Below, in pieces: positions 41,458-50,579 of a stretch of DNA of 64,000 bases. The stretch comes from Plasmodiophora brassicae (lineage: Eukaryota > Endomyxa > Phytomyxea > Plasmodiophorida > Plasmodiophoridae), in contig JASFAU010000004.1 of assembly GCA_039704465.1 (NCBI GenBank), forward strand, positions 1,550,001 through 1,614,000, in the 5' to 3' direction. The notes beneath the pieces were generated by a model. That model was not told where the DNA came from and made no database searches. It saw only the letters and a program-made list of their open reading frames with translations. A program made the position numbers and the translations under genes. Positions within the stretch are counted from its first letter, which is position 1; each line of letters starts with the position of its first letter.

Positions 41458-44127
41458 ATGACAACTATCCGTCCTGCCCTGTTCGTTTCGCTCCTGTTCG
41501 CCCCGCTGGCCAGCGCATTCCAGAACCTGTCGCAGTGTGCGATCTGCGACGGCTCCAATGCCGGCAACGTCGTCATCCAGATCAGCCCCGACGGCTGTAC
41601 GTGTCCCGGGCGCGTTTGTCTCGACCATGTCGATGTGCTGACACTGTCCCACTCCCCACAGCCGTCCTGACAGCGCTGCCCACGCCGGCGTACGTACCGC
41701 CTGCCTGCGTGCCTGCCTGCGCACGTGCTGGGCGTTAACGGTGGGCGCTCGTGCATGACAGGACGTCCGACGAGCAGTTCGTCATGATCATGAACCTGCT
41801 GAAGACGCAAAGTCCAACGGCGGCCGTCCTATACATGGACGTGATCTGGGCGGGCGACATGGCCGGCTACCTGTCCGACCTGGGCACGCTGCTGACCCCG
41901 CAGCAGCTGGACGCGCCGATCCCGTTCGAGCAGGACTACGCCACCGTCAAGGGCGTCCGGGTCGGCGCGCCCTACTTCATCGACACGGGCTTCCTGTACT
42001 ATCGCAAGGACCTGCTCGCCAAGTACGGGTACTCGGGGCCGCCGACGACCTGGGACGAGATGGAGGCGATGGCGGCCACGATCCAGGCCGGCGAGCAGGC
42101 GCACAACCCGAACTTCTGGGGCTACGTCTGGCCGGGCGCCGCCACCGAGGGCCTGTCCTGCATCCTGCTGGAGGTGTTTGCGACGCACGGCGCCGGGACG
42201 ATCGTCGAGGAGGACGGGACCGTGTCGCTGAACAACCCGCTGGGCCTGGCCGCCCTGACGCGCATGGTCAACTGGATCGGGACGATATCGCCGCCCAGCG
42301 TCACCAGCATGAACAACCCGACGTCGCTGGCCGCGTTCACGGCCGGCAACGCGGCGTTCCATCGCGACTGGCCCGGGGCGCTGTCCACGATCAAGGGGAC
42401 CTTCGTCGAGCACGTCACCGGGATCACCCTGGTGCCCAGCAACGGCGGATCGACCAGGCACCACGGGACGCTCGGCGGCTGGATGATCGGCGTGAACAAG
42501 CACGCGGTGGCGCAGGCCCGCGCCGGCCAGCTGGTCGCCGAGCTGATCAGCGACGCGCACCAGATCGCCCAGTTCTACTCGCACACCAAGATGCCGGTCA
42601 GCAAGGGCATCTACATGGGCCAGGGGCTGTGCGCCCCGTCCAACCCGAACGTGACGCAGATCTGCGACGTGGGCACGGTCCCGAGCGACTACCTCGTGGC
42701 CAGGTGGTCCAAGGTCGCCTCGCCCAACTACCAGGCGACGTCGGCCATGGTGTACAGCGCGGTCAACAAGGCCTTGCTCGGGGCCGTATCGCCCAGGGCG
42801 ACCCTGGCCTTGCTGGAGTGCCAGATCACCCTCCGGCTGCATGGCGAAGGCGCCCTGCCGATGCAGTGCCTGACCGAGATCGCGGTCAGCACCTGGGCGC
42901 TGACCACGAACCTCGTCCTGACCGCCATCGCCCTGGTCGTCGTGACGGCGGCCGCCGTCGGCATCGCGGTCCACAGGAACCATCCCGTGATGAAGGCCGC
43001 CGCGCCCCTGTTCTGCCTGACGATTTGTATCGGCGGCATCGTCCTGCTGGTGTCCAACATCGCGGCGGGCCTGCACCCGGCTCGGTACCCGGGCGCGTGC
43101 TGGGCCACGGCCTGGCTGACCTGTATCGGGTACGTACGTCCGGCGACGACAACAACGGTGCCCCCCCCCGTCTGGTGTGTTGTCGATGATGCCGACGGGG
43201 CGACGTGCACAGGTTCATGGTCATGATGGGCGCCCTGTTCGTCAAGCACTGGCGCGTCGGGCAGATCTTCCAGCAGGTGAAATCGGGCCGAGCCATGGGC
43301 GTCGTCAAGATCACCAATGGCGACGTCGCCAAGCGCGTCGCCCTGCTCGTTGCCCTCGACGTCGTCGTCATCGGCATCTGGATGGGTGCTGACGCGCGCG
43401 ACCGCCGACGCGGGCAGACCTGGTCTGACAGGGAACGCTGTACTGTGCAGGCGCCCAAGGGTCCAGCCCGTCCTACGCGCGCGTCATGCAAGCGTCGACC
43501 TGCCCGTGCCAGAACGCGGATCTGCATCAGTTCGTGACGGCGTGCACGCTGAACGCCGGCGGGCTGTGGACCGTCGTCGTCCTGCACGGCATCGTCGTCG
43601 TCTGGGGCACCGTCATGGCCATCCACACGCGTAGCATCCCCATGCTTCTCTTCAACGAATCGGTACGGGGAGGGTGCCGGCGCGGGAGGCAGTACTGCTC
43701 GCTGACTGGCAACGCGGGCGTGTCCCCCAGTAATTCATGGGCCTCACAACGTACAACATCGCGCTGATCATGGTCCTGACCGTGCCCGTGATGGTCATCG
43801 CGGAGGCGAACCCGTCCATGCAACTCATGGTCCGGTCGGTGGCCTGCGTCCTCGTCGTCACCCTGACGATCGTCGTCCTATTCGGCTACAAATTCTACCT
43901 GATCTTCTCCATGACGCCCGACCAGATCACGTCGCTCACCGTACGTGACGCGCTCGTGGTGCCGGGTCGGTTCGCTTGCTGAGCGCGCCCCGCCCGCGTA
44001 GAAACGCACCGTGATGGACGCCGGCACCGCCGGCAAAGGCGACGACCCCGACGTTGCCGGCGTGTCGGTGGCCGCCTCAGGGCGTCCAACGGCGGCTGGT
44101 ACGACCAGGCCAAACAACCACCTCTGA
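41458..44127 (+). CDS. Chimeric class C (GABA-B-like) GPCR with a bacterial-type solute-binding ectodomain
   Basis: Exons 41458..41596, 41662..41689 (28 nt), 41762..43129, 43213..43385, 43451..43662, 43734..43940 and 44002..44127 give 750 residues. A signal peptide (LFVSLLFAPLASA) is followed by a Cys-rich start and about 350 residues of an extracellular sugar-type ABC solute-binding fold (DVIWAGDMAGYLSDL, GAPYFIDTGFLYYRKDLL, GNAAFHRDWPGA). The 7TM unit follows: TNLVLTAIALVVV, a second segment ending ICIGGIVLLVSNIAAG, LFVKHWRVGQIF, WTVVVLHGIVVVWGTVMA and TRSIPMLLFNES (class C TM6/7 motif TRxIP..FNES). The exon 5/6 border has an in-frame TAA just before TTC ATG; I start exon 6 at 43734, without a proper AG. 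Ligand unknown. Confidence 0.8.
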
Positions 44128-44363
44128 TGCCCACGTCTACGTTCTCCGGCGACGGACCATTGAGTGACATCCCGGCAACGTCTCGCGACGCCTCCCATCC
44201 AGCGCTATCAATAAACAAGACAAGCTGGCTGTGTGTGCAGCAGCAGGGCCCATGGCCATCACCGTCACGCGACGGGGGGCTATCGATCGAAGCGCGCAGC
44301 GTGGTGGCGGGCGACAGAGCTGTTTCGAGCAGCGCGGGGCGGTGTCGCGCGGGCCGTCGGCCA

Positions 44364-44690
44364 ATGGCGTCGTCGTGGTCGCCCCCGTCGGACTATGTCG
44401 AGGTTGGTCACGCCCGCGCATGGCAGTGCTTGTGGCCTGACGTCCCGCCCCAGCAAATGATGGAGTGCAAGCGGAAGCGCGCGCTGACGATCGACAACTG
44501 GAAGGGGCTGGCGCTCGGGTTCACGGTCGGCAACCTGCTGACGGCGCGGGCCGTCCCCCGACACCTGCCGCTGTACGTCCGCCTCCTGCCCATGTTCGCG
44601 ATGACCTGCGCCGGCATCTACTACGACGACAGCTGCGTTCGGCAAGCCTGCCACCACGACATCGTCTGCCGTACGACAACGTCGACCTAG
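44364..44690 (+). CDS. Small membrane protein, about 91 residues, family unknown
   Basis: ATG at 44364; a probable 51-nt in-frame intron at 44403-44453 (GTTGG...CTGACG...CCCCAG) joins DYVE to QMMECK. Contains KGLALGFTVGNLL and LPLYVRLLPMFAMTCAGIYY, one or two membrane segments, and a Cys-containing tail (CVRQACHHDIVC). Lies between the receptor and the convergent end of ORC1. I do not recognise it. Confidence 0.4.
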   Translation: MASSWSPPSDYVEVGHARAWQCLWPDVPPQQMMECKRKRALTIDNWKGLALGFTVGNLLTARAVPRHLPLYVRLLPMFAMTCAGIYYDDSCVRQACHHDIVCRTTTST

Positions 44691-44773
44691 TCAGCAACGT
44701 CGACCCACAGGGCCGTCGTGTTTCAATTAACATCCAGCAGCCGGGCGGGGGCGGCTGTGGAGACACAGCAACG

Positions 44774-47033
44774 CTACCTGCTCGTCGTGTCGAACAGCGC
44801 CGACAGGTCCTTGTCGTATGGCGACCCACGAACGGCGAACACGATGTCGGGCTCACTGACGGCCAGCTCGATGCCCGGCCGGGGCCTGCCTCTCCTGTCG
44901 ACCAGGCGGATGACGTTGGCGTCGGCGAGGCCGTCGATGATCCGGTGCAGGTCGGCGCGCGCCAGCTCCTGACGCCCCTGCTGGGTCGCGATTCGCCCGT
45001 GTCGCCGCACAACGCTGTCGTAGTCGGCGACGTACAGGCCCGTTTGGTGGAGGTCCTGGACGACGGCGCACAGGACGACGAGTTCATGGTAGGACGCCAT
45101 GCGGATCAGCTGGACGGCGACGGTGTCCTCCAGGAGCTTCCTGGCGGCCACGACATGGCTGAACGTCAGCGTCGTGCCCGTGCCGTCCGCCTGTGCCAGC
45201 TCGACGGCCGACTCCATCAGCCGGAGCGCTTGCCGGACGTCGCCGCACGTGCCGGCGACGGTGGCGGCACACAACGAGACGGCGTCGTTGGTGACGTCCA
45301 GGTCGGAGACGCTCCGCAACCTCGACACGATGATCTCCATGATCTGGTCCTTCGTGTACGCCTCGAAGTTGAGGCGCTGGAACCCGAGGCGGCTGAACAC
45401 GCGCGACTCGAGGCGCTCGGGCAGGTCGATCCGGTTGGCAATGGCGATGATGACCAGGCCCGCCGACGGCGTCGACGGCAACCCGAACAGGTTGTACACG
45501 ACGCGGTTCTGCTTGCCCTGGATCAGGTAGTCGAACTCGTCCAGGACGACGACCACAACGGGGGCCTTCTTCTTGCGTCGCCCCTTCACCGACGCCGGCG
45601 AGAAGTACTCCTGTCGGACGCGTCAGCATGTCGTGTGCCACAGGGCGTGGTCGTCGCACGCGCGGCCAGACCTGCAGGTTCAGCAGCGCCCGCCCGGGCG
45701 ACACGTTCCGTTTGGAGGCGCCGATCGCGCTCCACAACGCCGAGTAGACGTGGACGGGCGACTGGAGCTTGAGGGCGTTGATCTCGACGGGCCTGAACGG
45801 GAGCGTCCTGCTCAGCGTGTCGATGACGCGGCGCACCGTGGCCGTCTTGCCCGTGCCCGGCTGCCCGCTGACGTACAGGCCGGCCCCGTACCCGCCCACC
45901 CGAACCGCATCGGTGATGAACTGTTGGATCTCGGCAAACTCCAGGTCGCGACACGGGAGCGACGTCGGCGCCGACGACAGTTGCATGCGCCCGATCGCGT
46001 CCGACACGTCCGCCTCGGCGCGTTGCACGTCGACGACCTCCATGGCATGACCCGCGCCCGCGTCGCTTTCGAGCAGCGGGCGCCGTACCCGGTGGACGAT
46101 GTCGTAGCGATGCCGAAGCAGGTACGCGCTGAAGGCCTTGTTCGTCCTCCGGCCCTTCTTCGTGGCCTTCCTGCGCTCCCCCTCGGCACCGACGCGGATC
46201 GGGATCGGCGCGCGCCCCACGATCGCATGCAGCGGGACGTCGTACCTCGTCGTCGTCAGCAGCAGTTCGTTGTCGAACATCGCCGTCGGATCGCATCGCG
46301 TCTGGCGCGGTCGCACGAAGAAGTGCACCTGGGCGAGGTTGCCCTTGGCGACGAACAGGACGACGCGGGCCAGGAACGGCCCGTCCTCGTCCGTCGTCGA
46401 CGGCGGCGTGCCCCATAACCTCGTCCGGATCGGTCCGGGAACGGCAGACGGACGCATGACGACGTCGTCGCCGACGCGAAGGTGCAGGGTGCCGATCTTG
46501 GCCGACGACCCGGATTTGGCGGTCGACATCGAACGCCGCCGATCGTCGCTGACGGCCGGCCCGTCACCATCACCAGCGTCGTCGGCGTCGGCGTCGGCGA
46601 CGGTGAGCTTCGCGATGCGATCGGAACAGGTCAGCCCTGAATCCGGACAGTGCCACTGGTCGACGGCCTCGCCGATGGCCGCCCGATCGGGGACGCAGTC
46701 GGCACAGATGGCCTGCAGGCAGGACCCGCACGGGTACAGGACGCCCGGTTCGTGGCACACGACGCAGACGTCGTCGTTCTCGATCGAGGTCGACGGCAGC
46801 GCAGCCGCTGCGCCCGCATGGGCGTACGTCGACGCCAATAAGGACGCCCACGCGGAGTCGATCGCGTTCGCAGGGGTGGCCGGCGGCGTCGACGGGTCGC
46901 GCCTGGCGCGCTTCGTCGGCGATTCGTCGTCGTCGCGACGTGTCGAGCGCCGCGACGGCGTCTGGCAACGGCGTCCGTCCGAGTGCACGGCCGGGACGGC
47001 ACGCAGCGACGACGTCTTCTTGGACCGCGCCAT
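44774..47033 (-). CDS. ORC1: Origin recognition complex subunit 1 (ORC1) with PHD-like finger and BAH domain
   Basis: Exons complement(45672..47033) and complement(44774..45610), phase 0 over a 61-nt intron, give 732 residues. A zinc finger with eight cysteines lies at residues 90-136 (C90, C93, C102, C105, C110, C113, C129, C136), followed by a BAH domain (LRVGDDVVMRP...ELLLTTTRYDVPL). AAA+ motifs: P-loop GQPGTGKT at 390-397, Walker B VVLDEFDYL at 476-484, and an ORC1-type sensor region (IIAIANRIDLPERL, FSRLGFQRLNF). The C-terminal winged helix is present. ORC1 loads MCM helicase at origins. A PHD finger next to BAH in ORC1 is known from plants, not from animals or yeast. Confidence 0.92.
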
Positions 47034-47643
47034 TTAGGCGTCGATGCGATTCCCAGGCGATGCGTTTGGGGACCCGGACCCCCCACAGTCCGCGCCAACA
47101 CCGCGGAGGACGGACAGTACACTCTAGATACAAATGCACGCGATAAAGCCATAAAATAGTACTCGTGCACGCGGTAAAGTCATACTATGAATAGTGTCAG
47201 CTTGTCTGTTGACACTCTTTTATGGAATTCGTCACGTTTAGCTTACAGTTCAGGAATTATTTTGAAGTTTTCTGCATCCACGGCTTCCAGTATATCCAGA
47301 GCGACTCCCGATAGAGACACTGCAGTGCCGAAGGCCGCAACCGCCAGACCCATTGTCCGCAGCCGCGAATGATCGGGCCACCTGGTTGTCATCCCCACGG
47401 TGCAGAAACCGGCGACAGTTACTGCCCATCCTGCCAGCACATGCCCCAAATAGTCGCACCGTTACAGCCTTGTCGCATAATACCGAATACCTATTGCGGC
47501 AAAGTGGATGCTCCGAGGTTCGGTCTTTCGGACGCCTGCGGCACTCGTTCACCACCGTACCCTGTCAGCCGTTCGAAAGGTTCATGCACCCAACTCCCAA
47601 ATGAGACGAACAGAAAAGAAGGGCGCCCATTATAAGCAAAACG
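47034..47643. other. Intergenic, 610 bp, no supported gene
   Basis: AT-rich compared with its surroundings. A 68-codon minus frame (47243-47449) reads as hydrophobic but has no ATG at its start, so I do not call it. Confidence 0.4.
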
Positions 47644-47809
47644 GATCCGCTGACAGCGCACGGCACATAAAGCCTGCCAAGCAGTTGCCGGCCAGCTGTT
47701 GTTCCCCACAGTCAGTATGGGGGTGTTACACCCCACGCGCGTTACATGGGTGTGGTAGTCGTGCAATGGGGATCCGGTTGATGTCATTTGGGTTTGGGCG
47801 GTGGGCGCG

Positions 47810-47941
47810 ATGACGTCGGGGGACGAGATGAAGACGTCGTCCGAGTGCCGACTCTGTTGGCAGAAGCTGTTCCGCAACGACGAGCGGTGGAAGACGGAGC
47901 TCGCTCGCCGTTCACCGTCCTTGACGGTAGGGACCCACTGA
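47810..47941 (+). CDS. Small ORF in the left arm of the foldback element
   Basis: ATG to TGA, 43 residues: starts MTSGDEMKTSSECRLCWQKL and ends with LTVGTH. The mirror ORF in the right arm has 32 of 43 residues identical, ATG and stop at the same place, and the C-x2-C-W-Q core kept. The C-x2-C pair could be half of a zinc-binding site. Could be a real short peptide or a shadow of DNA-level repeat conservation. Confidence 0.3.
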   Translation: MTSGDEMKTSSECRLCWQKLFRNDERWKTELARRSPSLTVGTH

Positions 47942-48015
47942 AACGCCTCAAACTGACGTATAATATCATTTGACTTCCAGGCATGCCAGTGGTATTATAC
48001 GTCACTTGATGCGTT

Positions 48016-48147
48016 TCAGTGGGTCCCTTCCGTCAGGTTTGGTGAACGGCTCGCGAGCTCGGTCGTCAACCGCTCGCCGTTGCGGAACAGCGTCTGCCAA
48101 CATATTGGACACTCGGACGACGTCGTCATCTCGTTCCCCGACGTCAT
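48016..48147 (-). CDS. Small ORF in the right arm of the foldback element
   Basis: 43 residues, mirror copy of the left-arm ORF: starts MTSGNEMTTSSECPICWQTL and ends LTEGTH. Substitutions include several charge changes, so selection on the protein is unclear. ECPICW resembles the first half of a RING or related zinc finger; the second half is absent. Confidence 0.3.
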   Translation of the reverse strand: MTSGNEMTTSSECPICWQTLFRNGERLTTELASRSPNLTEGTH

Positions 48148-48312
48148 CGCGCCCACTGCCCGAAACCAAATGACATCAACCGGGTTCCCATTGTACGACT
48201 ACCACAGACATGTAACGCCCGTCGGGTGTAACACCCCACTCACTGTGGGGAATTACAGCGGGCCGGCAACTGCACGGCAGGCTATGAGCCGTTTTGCGCT
48301 GTCAGCGGAATC

Positions 48313-48978
48313 GCCGCCGCCAGCACCTACGGCGCCGTAACGGCGTTCGTACCTCTGATCGCAGTTGCTCATGCGGCATACCCGACCAGCCGCGACGATG
48401 CGCCTCATCGGTTATGCGGCACGTCGTCCTCGTGCGTCTGCCCGCTGCCGCCTCCGGACGCTGGCCGGGAATCTCGTGCAGGTGGCGGCCATACGCGACA
48501 GAAACGGGCCACAACCCCTTGCCGCATATGCGCGATACCGGTCATTGTCATGGTGGGATGCATTTCTCAAGCCGACAGCAGTAGTCTTCCGTGATGGAAT
48601 GTGCCGCGAGGCGCAGCTCCGTGGGCAATATATGGGCGGCGCCCTATTATCGATATTGCGTCGTGTCCAGGACAAGGGCCGGCGCCAGCAACGGTCAACC
48701 GAGTGTACAACGCTGACAAACAGGACACGTAGATTCAAATTGCATGTGGCGCCCAGGAGGGCCTCGGGTTGCGACGCGGAGCGTGCACAGCCAGGCTGGA
48801 ACGGCGAGATCCCTGGGCCGGCAGGTATTTTCGTCGCTGCAACGGCGGGCCGTGCTGAAAGTGCGGGACTGCGGAGCGGAAAGAATCGCGCGCGCGCTCC
48901 CAACCCCGACCAGCGCAGGTGTTGCAGCAGGGTCGGTGCAGGCGGCGTACGTCGAGGTCCGGATCGCAACACGCCCCA
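48313..48978. other. Intergenic, 666 bp, no gene seen
   Basis: Between the foldback element and the poly(A) polymerase start. Mixed composition, no frame with local codon bias. Confidence 0.45.
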
Positions 48979-50420
48979 ATGGCCATCGCCGCCCGGACCA
49001 TGGCGGATTTCATACCGCTGACGGTGACGTCGAAGGCGGCGGCAGTGCCGCCCGAGGACTTTGTCTCACGGGCGCCCGCGCTGGCGGATCGGGACGGCGA
49101 CGGCGACGACGATGACGACGGAGGCCTCCGCGAGCCGTGGCGGTGCGCGGCATCGCACCTGGCCGGCCTGTCCATCACCGAGGTCCTCCACGAAGAGCTC
49201 GTCCGATTCTGCGAGTTCATCTCGCCGACGCCCGCCGAGCACGCCGCCCGCGACGGCCTGATCGACCGGTTCCACCAGCTGGCCGCCGAGCTGTTCCCCG
49301 GCGCCGAGGTCGTCGTCTTCGGCAGCGTCGCCACCCGCCTGTACCTGCCCGTCTCCGACCTCGACCTGGTCATCTTTTACGAAACGTCGGACCCGAAACT
49401 GTGCCTGCGCGTCCTCGCCGAACAGCTGCAGGCCAGGAACCTGGTCGCCTACATTGAGCTGATCCTGACGGCGCGCGTCCCCAGTAGGGACGGGACGCAA
49501 CGCGTTTGCCGGCAGCATTGTTAACGTGCGCTCCCGTCTGTGTACAGTTGTCAAGTTCAAGGACGCACAGACGGGCATCAGCGTCGACGTGTGCATGAAC
49601 GTGGAGAACGGGCGCGCCGCCTGCGCGCTGATCAACGAGTTCCAGCTGGCGATACCCGCCCTGCGCCCGCTGACCCTGTTCCTCAAGTACTTCCTGCACT
49701 GCCGCGACATGAACGACACGTACACGGGCGGCGTCGGGTCGTTCCTCCTGCAGATGATGATCGTCAGCCAGTTGCAATTGCACCCGTACGGCTCCATGCG
49801 GCTGCCGGCGTCGGCGACGGCGTCGGCGCCGGCCTCCCGCGACCTGAACCTGGGCGCCCTGCTGCTGTCGTTCCTCGAGGTGTTCGGCAAGACGTTCAAC
49901 TACGCCGTCGTCGGCATCAGCGTCCGCGACGGCGGGTCGTACTTCAGCAAAGCGCAGCGCGGCGCCGCCTTCACCGACGTCATGCGCCCGTACCTGCTGT
50001 CCGTCGAGGTACGTACGGTGCTGGTCGTCGCGCTGCCGCTCTCGCCCGCCTGACCGGTTTGTTGTGTGTGTGTGGCAGAACCCGCTGGAGCCCGATGTCG
50101 ACGTCGGGCGCAATTCGTTCGGCATCATGCGCGTACGACGAGCGTTCAGCTGGGCGTTCGACCGGCTGACGCTGGAGTTCCCGGACGAGCCGTGCCGCAC
50201 GCTGCTGGGGCGGCTCGTGCCGGTTCGCGGCGAGGTGTTCCGGGCGCGGGGTCTGGGCGGCACCCCTCCGCTGTCGTTGACCGGTTCCGGCAGCGATGAC
50301 GGCGCCCAGCGACGCGACAGGAAGTCGCAGCGCCGGCCGCCACGCACCAGCAGCGCCAAGGACGCGGCGCGCGGTGAGCACGCCCCCAAGCGCCGGAAGC
50401 ACCAGCGCCGAGCGGCATGA
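48979..50420 (+). CDS. Non-canonical poly(A) polymerase, TRF4/PAPD5-7 type
   Basis: Exons 48979..49483, 49548..50008 and 50079..50420 give 435 residues; a second in-frame ATG at 49000 is possible. An N-terminal acidic region precedes LHEELVRFCEFISPTPAE, typical of TRF4. The nucleotidyltransferase signature is FGSVATRLYLPVSDLDLVIF (GS plus DxD), with the third carboxylate in SVDVCMN. The central domain RPLTLFLKYFLH...GGVGSFLLQMM...NLGALLLSFLEVFG is the PAP-associated part; GRNSFGIMRVRRAF follows the last intron. The tail is Lys/Arg/Pro-rich. Such enzymes oligoadenylate nuclear RNAs for exosome decay (TRAMP) or maturation. Confidence 0.9.
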
Positions 50421-50579
50421 CGCTTGGCCGACCCGGACCTGGGACAAGGCGCTGTGCCCCAACGACACGTTCTGTATCCACTGCTCGATCACACCCGGGC
50501 GTATCCGATTAAGATAAAACGCGGCTCTGGTGGCGATGGCACGGGCGGCACGAGGTTCCCGGTGCACACCGAGCACGGT

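Larger units (their letters stand above)
47644..48312. mobile_element. Foldback element: 0.67 kb near-perfect head-to-head inverted repeat
   Basis: Left arm about 47644-47972, right arm about 47991-48312, spacer about 18 nt. Reverse-complement matches run the length of both arms, for example CCGCTGACAGCGCA at the outer ends, GTTGATGTCATTTG in the middle and GGGACCCACTGAAACGC plus GACGTATAAT at the inner ends. I estimate 75-85% identity with small indels. No target-site duplication was found by eye. Each arm carries a 43-residue ORF pointing inward. Fits a foldback/MITE-like element or an inverted duplication of a small gene. It lies in the longest gene-poor stretch of the window (47034-48978). 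Confidence 0.75.

Noticed and set aside
47243..47449. Minus-strand frame of 68 codons with hydrophobic stretches
   Set aside because: No ATG at its beginning, a stop four codons upstream, and no splice acceptor of the usual type nearby; insufficient support.
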